From contig CAZWVM010000029.1 in NCBI GenBank assembly GCA_964637705.1, positions 1 to 24,815 on the forward strand: DNA of 24,815 bases, read 5' to 3'. The translations under genes and the position numbers were made by a program. Below the pieces are notes generated by a model. It did not search any database, was not told the DNA's origin, and saw nothing but the letters and a program-made list of their open reading frames with translations. Source of the DNA: CAZWVM01 sp964637705 (GTDB lineage Bacteria > UBA8481). Shown one piece after another: positions 20,205-24,815 of the stretch. Position 1 is the stretch's first letter, and the number at the start of each line of letters is the position of its first letter.

Positions 20205-21223
20205 GCGCCCTCCACCTCCTCCCGCGTCAAGGGCCTCGCGGCCCCCTCCGGCAGGTCTCCCAGTTCTATCCGACCGATGCGCGTCCTGGCAAGGTCCAGG
20301 ACCCGGTAGCGGAGTTCCTTGAAGGTCCGCCGGATCTGCCGCTTCCGTCCCTCCGTCAGGATCACCTTCACCACGGTCCCGTCCTTCCCCTCCGCCTCCA
20401 CCGCGTCGAACTTCGAATACCCGTCATGGAGCCTCACGCCGCGGCGGACGGCCTCGATGTCGACGGCGCGGTCGAGGACGACGCGGTAGACGCGCGGCAC
20501 GCCGTGACGCGGGTGAAGGATCCGGTCGGCCCAGTCGCCGTCATTGGTGAGAAGCAGAAGCCCGCGCGAGTCGCGGTCGAGACGCCCGACGGGAAAGAGC
20601 GACTGGTAGCGCGGCGGGAGGATCGACATCACGGTGCGCTCGCGCGCGTCGCGCACGGCGGTGACGAGCCCCGCGGGCTTGTTCAGGGCCACGTAGGTCT
20701 TGGGCGCCGGCTCCAACCGCGTCCCGTCCATCATGACCGTGTCGCCCGGGCGCACGCGGTCGTTGAAGAGCGCCTTGCGGCCGTTGAGAGTGACGGACCC
20801 CCGCTCGACGAGCACGTCGCACTCGCGGCGGGCGCGGTTGAGACAGCGCGCGAGATAGGCGTTGATCCTCATCGAGTCCGGCGCGGGGGCGGGCGGCGGC
20901 ACCGTCTCCCTGCCGCGCCCGGCTTTCCGCTCCGCCTGGAGCCGCGAGGCCGCGCGCCGGGCGGCCGGTCCGCTCTTGCGCTCGCCCTCGCGCCATCCCC
21001 GGCCGTCGTGATCGCGGGACGGACCCTCGCGCCGTCCCCGACCGTCGTTCGAGCGTCGTCCGGCCGCGCCACCGGCCCGGCCCGATCCGGCCCCGGGTCG
21101 TTCCCTCTCGCCGAATCGCCTCATCGCGGAATCCGCGCGCGGACCCGTTCCCTTCCGGCCGCCCGCGCCCGCCGATGTTCGGCGGCCCGGGCCGTCTCCC
21201 CCCGCGCTTCGGCCGGTCTTCAA
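20195..21223 (-). CDS. RsuA/RluB-family pseudouridine synthase with long Arg/Gly-rich N-terminus
   Basis: Residues about 117-165 form an S4 RNA-binding domain (MRINAYLARCLNRARRECD). They are followed by the catalytic domain with PVGRLDRDSRGLLLLTNDGD, whose Asp is the nucleophile, and the TEGRKRQIRRTF motif. The family isomerises uridine in 16S or 23S rRNA. Which position is modified cannot be told; scpB linkage is typical of RluB-like enzymes. The first 115 residues are a low-complexity Arg/Gly/Ser-rich extension. The start used is a TTG at 21223 overlapping the scpB stop as TTGA. Alternative ATGs at 21124 and before the S4 domain would shorten this extension, and none has a clear ribosome binding site. 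Confidence 0.88.
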   Translation of the reverse strand: MKTGRSAGGDGPGRRTSAGAGGRKGTGPRADSAMRRFGERERPGAGSGRAGGAAGRRSNDGRGRREGPSRDHDGRGWREGERKSGPAARRAASRLQAERKAGRGRETVPPPAPAPDSMRINAYLARCLNRARRECDVLVERGSVTLNGRKALFNDRVRPGDTVMMDGTRLEPAPKTYVALNKPAGLVTAVRDARERTVMSILPPRYQSLFPVGRLDRDSRGLLLLTNDGDWADRILHPRHGVPRVYRVVLDRAVDIEAVRRGVRLHDGYSKFDAVEAEGKDGTVVKVILTEGRKRQIRRTFKELRYRVLDLARTRIGRIELGDLPEGAARPLTREEVEGAWR

Positions 21224-22062
21224 ATGGAGGTGTCCACCTTGGGCGGTTTCAACTGCTTGAGCTTGGCGTCGAGGTCGGCCAGTTCCTTCTCCGCGGCCTC
21301 CGCCAGGGCGTCGAGCGCCTCGCGCTGGTTCTCCGTGATCGAGAACCAGTCCGGCCCGGACTCCTCCTTCGCCCCCTCGGCGCGCGCCCGCGCGATCTCG
21401 TCATACTCGGTCAGCGGCGGCAGATCCTTGATCCCGCGCAGTCCGAAGTGCATGAGGAAGTTCTCGGTCGTGCCGTACAGGAGCGGACGGCCGACCTCCT
21501 CCTTCTTCCCCATGATCCGGATCAACTCGCGGTCGAGGAGCGTCTTCATCACGCCGTCGATGTTCACGCCGCGGATCGCCTCGATCTCGGCGCGCGTGAC
21601 CGGCTGCCGGTAGGCGATGATGGCGAGTGTCTCCAGGGCCGCCGGCGAAAGGCGGACGCGCTTGATCTCGGTGAGCATCGCCTCGATGAGCGGAGCGAAC
21701 TCCGGCTTCGTTCCGAGCTGCCACCCGCCCGCGATCTCGACCGCGGTGATGCCGTGCTCGCCCGAACCGTAGCGCGCGGCGAGCATGCCGAGAGCCTCCT
21801 CCACGACGATCCGGGGCGCCTTCAGGAGGCTCACGAGGTCGTTGACCGCAAGCGGCTCGCCGGTCGCGAAGAGGAGGGCCTCGACCGAGGCCAGGATCGC
21901 CGCCGCCGTCGGCGGCTCGGCGGGGGTCGAAGGTGGGGCGGGCGGCTCCGCGCCCTCCGTCGCCACCTCGCCTCCGTCCGCGCCCTCCGCGGCGGCGTTC
22001 TCCGCGGTCGCGGCGCCCGCTTCAGCGGCCGTCTCTTCGCTCTGCCTCGTCTCGTCGTTCAT
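21220..22062 (-). CDS. scpB: Segregation and condensation protein B
   Basis: The 280-residue protein has an Ala/Glu/Pro-rich acidic N-terminus (about 1-52). The two winged-helix domains of ScpB follow (about 53-225), including LSPAALETLAIIAYRQPVTRAEIE and GRPLLYGTTENFLMHFGL. A charged C-terminal helix ends the protein. ScpB binds the ScpA kleisin of the SMC condensin in chromosome segregation. The acidic N-terminal and helical C-terminal extensions make it longer than most ScpB proteins (about 180-200). A GAGG ribosome binding site precedes the ATG. scpA is not adjacent: the upstream neighbour, 17 bp away, is a TPR protein. The downstream pseudouridine synthase overlap matches the widespread scpB-rluB pairing. 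Confidence 0.94.
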   Translation of the reverse strand: MNDETRQSEETAAEAGAATAENAAAEGADGGEVATEGAEPPAPPSTPAEPPTAAAILASVEALLFATGEPLAVNDLVSLLKAPRIVVEEALGMLAARYGSGEHGITAVEIAGGWQLGTKPEFAPLIEAMLTEIKRVRLSPAALETLAIIAYRQPVTRAEIEAIRGVNIDGVMKTLLDRELIRIMGKKEEVGRPLLYGTTENFLMHFGLRGIKDLPPLTEYDEIARARAEGAKEESGPDWFSITENQREALDALAEAAEKELADLDAKLKQLKPPKVDTSI

Positions 22063-22079
22063 CGGTTCCTCTCTTCGAA

Positions 22080-22967
22080 CTACAGCCGGCCCGGTTCCGT
22101 CAGGATGGACGGCGGCCCCTCGCGGGGGGGGGCGCCCGATTCACCTCCGGCGCGACCGAGCGCGACGCGCGCGGCCTCGGCCGAGCTGGTGTTCGGAAAC
22201 CGCCGGATCAATTCCTCGTAATAGGCTCGGCCCTCGTCGGGCCGGCCGGACGAATTATAACAAAGGTATCCGAGCGCGTAGAGCACTTCCGGCGTGCGCC
22301 CGTCGACGGGATAGCGATCGAGAAACCGTCTCCAGGCCTTGACCGCGTCGTCGGCGCGGCCGAGGTGGTCGTAGCACTGCCCGGCCTCGAAGAGCGCGTC
22401 GCGGGCGAGCGGATCCTGCGGCCAGCTGTCGGCGACGGCGAGGTAACGCTCGGCGGCCATCTCGAGGTCCGACCGGGAACCGGAGCCGAGCGGGTAGAAG
22501 ATCTGCGCCTGCCGGAAGAGCCGCTCCGCCGGCGTGCCTCCCGGGAGGTTCCCGGCGGCCTGCCCCAGGAGAGCCCGCGCCTCCTCGGCGCGCGGCGAAT
22601 CGGCGTGCCGCGCGGCGATCACCTGCAGAAGCGGCCGCGCCTCCGCCGCTCTCCCCTCCGCCAGGAGCCGCGCGGCCTTCTGCCATAGATCCTCCGCCGG
22701 ATCGCGGCGGAAATGCAGGACGGCGCCGACGGCAGCGAGGGCGAGCGCGACGGAGACGGCGGTGAGGATCCACGCCCGGAGGACGGAAGGTGAAGAGGGA
22801 CGACGCGCCGGGTCGTGGCGCGCGCAACGGCCCGCGGCGCCGGGCGGGGCGGAACAGGGATCCCCGGAGGGCGTCACGGCGCCGCAGACGGCGCGGCCGA
22901 GACGCTCCTCGAGCGCCTTCACGCGCCCGACGTGCTCATCGCTCCACGTGGATTCGTTCCGTGCCAT
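22080..22967 (-). CDS. Membrane-anchored TPR protein with N-terminal Cys/His motif
   Basis: The 295-residue protein has three parts. Residues 28-51 hold CGAVTPSGDPC...C..H (Cys28, Cys38, Cys48, His51), a likely small zinc-binding motif resembling the CGAxTxxGxPC..CxxHG motif of small phage and plasmid proteins. Residues about 63-84 are a transmembrane helix. Residues about 92-280 are tetratricopeptide-type repeats (for example ARDALFEAGQCYDHLGRADDAVKAW and the next, EVLYALGYLCYNSSGRPDEGRAYYEEL), similar to YbgF/BamD-type scaffolds. The Cys/His part would be cytoplasmic and the TPR part periplasmic by the positive-inside rule. It sits between rpsA and scpB and is probably co-transcribed. Its function is unknown. 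Confidence 0.8.
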   Translation of the reverse strand: MARNESTWSDEHVGRVKALEERLGRAVCGAVTPSGDPCSAPPGAAGRCARHDPARRPSSPSVLRAWILTAVSVALALAAVGAVLHFRRDPAEDLWQKAARLLAEGRAAEARPLLQVIAARHADSPRAEEARALLGQAAGNLPGGTPAERLFRQAQIFYPLGSGSRSDLEMAAERYLAVADSWPQDPLARDALFEAGQCYDHLGRADDAVKAWRRFLDRYPVDGRTPEVLYALGYLCYNSSGRPDEGRAYYEELIRRFPNTSSAEAARVALGRAGGESGAPPREGPPSILTEPGRL

Positions 22968-22989
22968 CGTCAGTCACCGTGACCGGCGC

Positions 22990-23019
22990 GCGCGGCCGCG
23001 GAAACTCTCCGCGCCGCGC
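22990..23019. other. GC-rich hairpin between rpsA and the TPR gene
   Basis: A 12-bp stem with one bulged base (22996) closes a 5-nt loop (23003-23007). No T-tract follows in the direction of transcription, so it may be an attenuating or processing structure rather than a full terminator. Confidence 0.45.
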
Positions 23020-23035
23020 TCCGCCGGGGCCCGCG

Positions 23036-24778
23036 TCAGGACTTCGAGGACTGCTTCGCGACCAGTTCCTGCAGCCGCGCGGCCATCTCGGGATCGGAAA
23101 TCATGTCCCCGAGCGTCATGGAACCGCTCTTCGACTCCTGGTCGCTCATGTATGTCTTCAGCGTCGCGGCCTCCTCCTCGCGGATGAGATCGCGGACGGA
23201 AAGGAAGATGCGGTTGCCCTTGCGCTCGAGCCGCGTGATCTTGGCCCTCACGGTCTGGCCGGCCTGCACCGCCTCCTCGGGGCGCTGGTTGCGGTTGGAG
23301 GAGATGTCGGAGGCGGGAATGAAGCCCTCGGTCTTCTCGTCCAGCTTCACCACCGCGCCTTCCGCGCCCACGCGAAGGATCTCGACCTCGACGATCTTGT
23401 TCTTCTGGTAGAGGCGCGTCACCTCGTTCCACGGGTCGCTGGAGGTCTGCTTCAATCCCAGGGACATCTTCTTCTGCTCGACGTCGACCTTCAGGACGAT
23501 CACCTCGAGCTCGTCCCCGACCTTCACCATCGTCTGGGGATCGACCCCGTTCTCGTCCCACGTGAGATCGGTGCGGTGGATCATGCCCTCGATCCCGGTG
23601 GGGAGCTTCACGAAGACGCCGAAGTTCGTGACGCCCGTGACCGTGCCCTTGATCCGCGTGTTCGGCGGATACTCGTCGTAGGCCTGCGACCAGGGGTCGG
23701 GCGTCGCCTGCTTGATCGAGAGCGACACCTTGCGCTTCTCGGTGTCGATCGAGACGATCTTGACCAGGACCTTCTGGCCCTCGGTCAGGACGTGCGACGG
23801 GTGCTTCACGTGGTCGGTCCAGGAGAGCTCGGAGATGTGAACGAGGCCGTCAACGCCCGGGGCGACCTCGACGAAGGCTCCGAAGTTCGTGAAGGTCTTG
23901 ACCGTGCCCTCCAGGGTCGAGCCGGGCTTGAATTTCCGGACGACATCGTCCCACGGGTCTCCCTGCGCCTGCTTCAGCCCGAGGCGGATCTTCGGGGGCG
24001 TCTGCGCCGGATCGAATTCCAGCACCTTCACCTTCACCTCGTCGCCCTTCGCGACGATGGTGTTGGCGTCCTTGACGAAACCGCCCCAGGAGAGGTCTCC
24101 GAGGGTCACCAGGCCGTCGATGCCGCCGATGTCGACGAAGACGCCGAAGTTGGTGATGTTCTTGACGACGCCGTCGACGATGACGCCCGGCGTGATCCCC
24201 TTCAGGGTCTCCTCCCGGAGCTTCGACTGCTCCGCCTCCAGGAGCGTCTTGCGCGAGAGGACGATGTTCTTGCGGCGGCGGTCGAGTTCCTTGATCTCGA
24301 ACTCGAAATCCTTGTCCAGGACGTCCTCGATGGCCGCCCGGCGCTTCAGCGTCGCCTGGGAACGAGGCAGGAAGGCGGTGAACGGCAGGCCGATCTCGAC
24401 CTTGAAGCCGCCCTTGATCTCTCCGACCACCTTGCCCGTCACGAGCGTCTTGTCCTTGAAGGCCTTGAGCACGCGGGTCCAACGTTCGTCCTGGGCGGCC
24501 TTGGCGCGGGAAAGCCGCGACGTGCCGTCGTCGGTCTCCTTCGCGAGGATCTTCACCTCGACCTTGTCACCGATCTTGACCGTCTCGCCGAGCGAGGTGA
24601 ACTCGAACTTCTTGATCCGTCCCTCGCACTTCAGCCCCACATCGACGATCACGTCCTCGTCGGTCACGCCGATCACCTCTCCGGTGACGACATCCCCGAC
24701 CTCGATCGCTGACAGCGCCTCTTCCTGTTCCAGGAATGCCGCCTGGAAATCCATATCCGAGCTCGAACGCTCAACCAT
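23036..24778 (-). CDS. rpsA: 30S ribosomal protein S1
   Basis: The 580-residue protein has six S1/OB domains, at about 28-95, 110-170, 195-265, 285-350, 370-440 and 455-525. Repeats 3-5 carry the conserved TNFGVFV/TNFGAFV strand and the GLVHISELSW-type motif. The first two are the more divergent ribosome-binding copies. This is the domain count of classical Gram-negative S1, which helps the 30S subunit bind and unfold mRNA. The C-terminal 55 residues are charged. The ATG at 24778 has an AGGAG/GAGG stretch about 13-15 nt upstream, rather far. It is the first visible gene of the minus-strand group ending in pheA; its promoter lies beyond the window. Confidence 0.96.
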   Translation of the reverse strand: MVERSSSDMDFQAAFLEQEEALSAIEVGDVVTGEVIGVTDEDVIVDVGLKCEGRIKKFEFTSLGETVKIGDKVEVKILAKETDDGTSRLSRAKAAQDERWTRVLKAFKDKTLVTGKVVGEIKGGFKVEIGLPFTAFLPRSQATLKRRAAIEDVLDKDFEFEIKELDRRRKNIVLSRKTLLEAEQSKLREETLKGITPGVIVDGVVKNITNFGVFVDIGGIDGLVTLGDLSWGGFVKDANTIVAKGDEVKVKVLEFDPAQTPPKIRLGLKQAQGDPWDDVVRKFKPGSTLEGTVKTFTNFGAFVEVAPGVDGLVHISELSWTDHVKHPSHVLTEGQKVLVKIVSIDTEKRKVSLSIKQATPDPWSQAYDEYPPNTRIKGTVTGVTNFGVFVKLPTGIEGMIHRTDLTWDENGVDPQTMVKVGDELEVIVLKVDVEQKKMSLGLKQTSSDPWNEVTRLYQKNKIVEVEILRVGAEGAVVKLDEKTEGFIPASDISSNRNQRPEEAVQAGQTVRAKITRLERKGNRIFLSVRDLIREEEAATLKTYMSDQESKSGSMTLGDMISDPEMAARLQELVAKQSSKS

Positions 24779-24815
24779 AACCCGTCCATCCTCTCCTTGC
24801 CGGACCCCTGTGGCC

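Noticed and set aside
22790..24712. 640-codon plus-strand ORF opposite rpsA
   Set aside because: It mirrors the rpsA reading frame. The product is a Leu/Asp/His/Arg-biased sequence with no domain, a common artefact in high-GC DNA.

Overview
This is a 24.8 kb piece of a high-GC bacterial chromosome with about 28 protein genes, including one cut by the left edge, and two tRNA genes. A PorV/PorQ-like outer-membrane protein and two lipoprotein signals indicate a Gram-negative cell envelope. The gene mix (YtxH protein, P-protein PheA, six-domain S1, SAM hydrolase, non-canonical SDR) and a CACGGAG repeat family would fit an FCB-related or other deep-branching phylum. That placement is inference, and no marker in the window settles it.

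Layout. (1) 1-5592, minus strand: an arsenic-resistance operon. A strong promoter and a palindromic operator precede arsR. Then come arsC, acr3, an ArsP/YraQ-type permease, a small CPKC thioredoxin, a membrane-anchored CIPC thioredoxin, a CcdA-type electron-transfer protein, a membrane protein with a Cys-every-third-residue tail, and the start of one more gene. Most neighbours overlap or nearly touch. (2) 5700-7777: tRNA-Gln(UUG) with its promoter, then on the plus strand an SDR protein lacking the canonical YxxxK and an unrecognised multi-pass membrane protein. (3) 7799-10404, minus: tRNA-Arg(CCG), a PorV-like protein, a SAM-hydrolase-family protein with an altered His motif, and a membrane protein. 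The three protein genes are linked by GTGA overlaps. (4) 10405-12354: a repeat-bearing intergenic stretch, a Gfo/Idh/MocA oxidoreductase and an overlapping lipoprotein gene, then a short AATCG repeat. (5) 12355-13911: a secreted Ig-like protein and a YtxH protein (minus), facing a possible 38-residue membrane peptide (plus). (6) 13925-17068, minus: GT2 glycosyltransferase, methyltransferase and fumC. (7) 17144-19064, plus: an unknown exported protein and an amidase lipoprotein. (8) 19071-24778, minus: rpsA, a TPR membrane protein, scpB, a pseudouridine synthase and pheA.

How genes work together. ArsC needs a thioredoxin-type reductant. The same operon supplies two thioredoxin-fold proteins and CcdA, the kind of protein that moves reducing equivalents across the inner membrane. 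Two different efflux permeases sit beside them. The operon therefore looks like an arsenate-reduction and efflux module with its own redox relay, possibly serving the periplasm too.

The most notable cross-window pattern is regulatory. Three plus-strand genes (5921, 10796, 17144), and more weakly a small ORF (13795), have a -35/N17/-10 promoter whose -10 box ends exactly 6 nt before the ATG. This predicts leaderless transcripts. Genes inside operons instead use 4-nt stop/start overlaps (ATGA, GTGA, TTGA).
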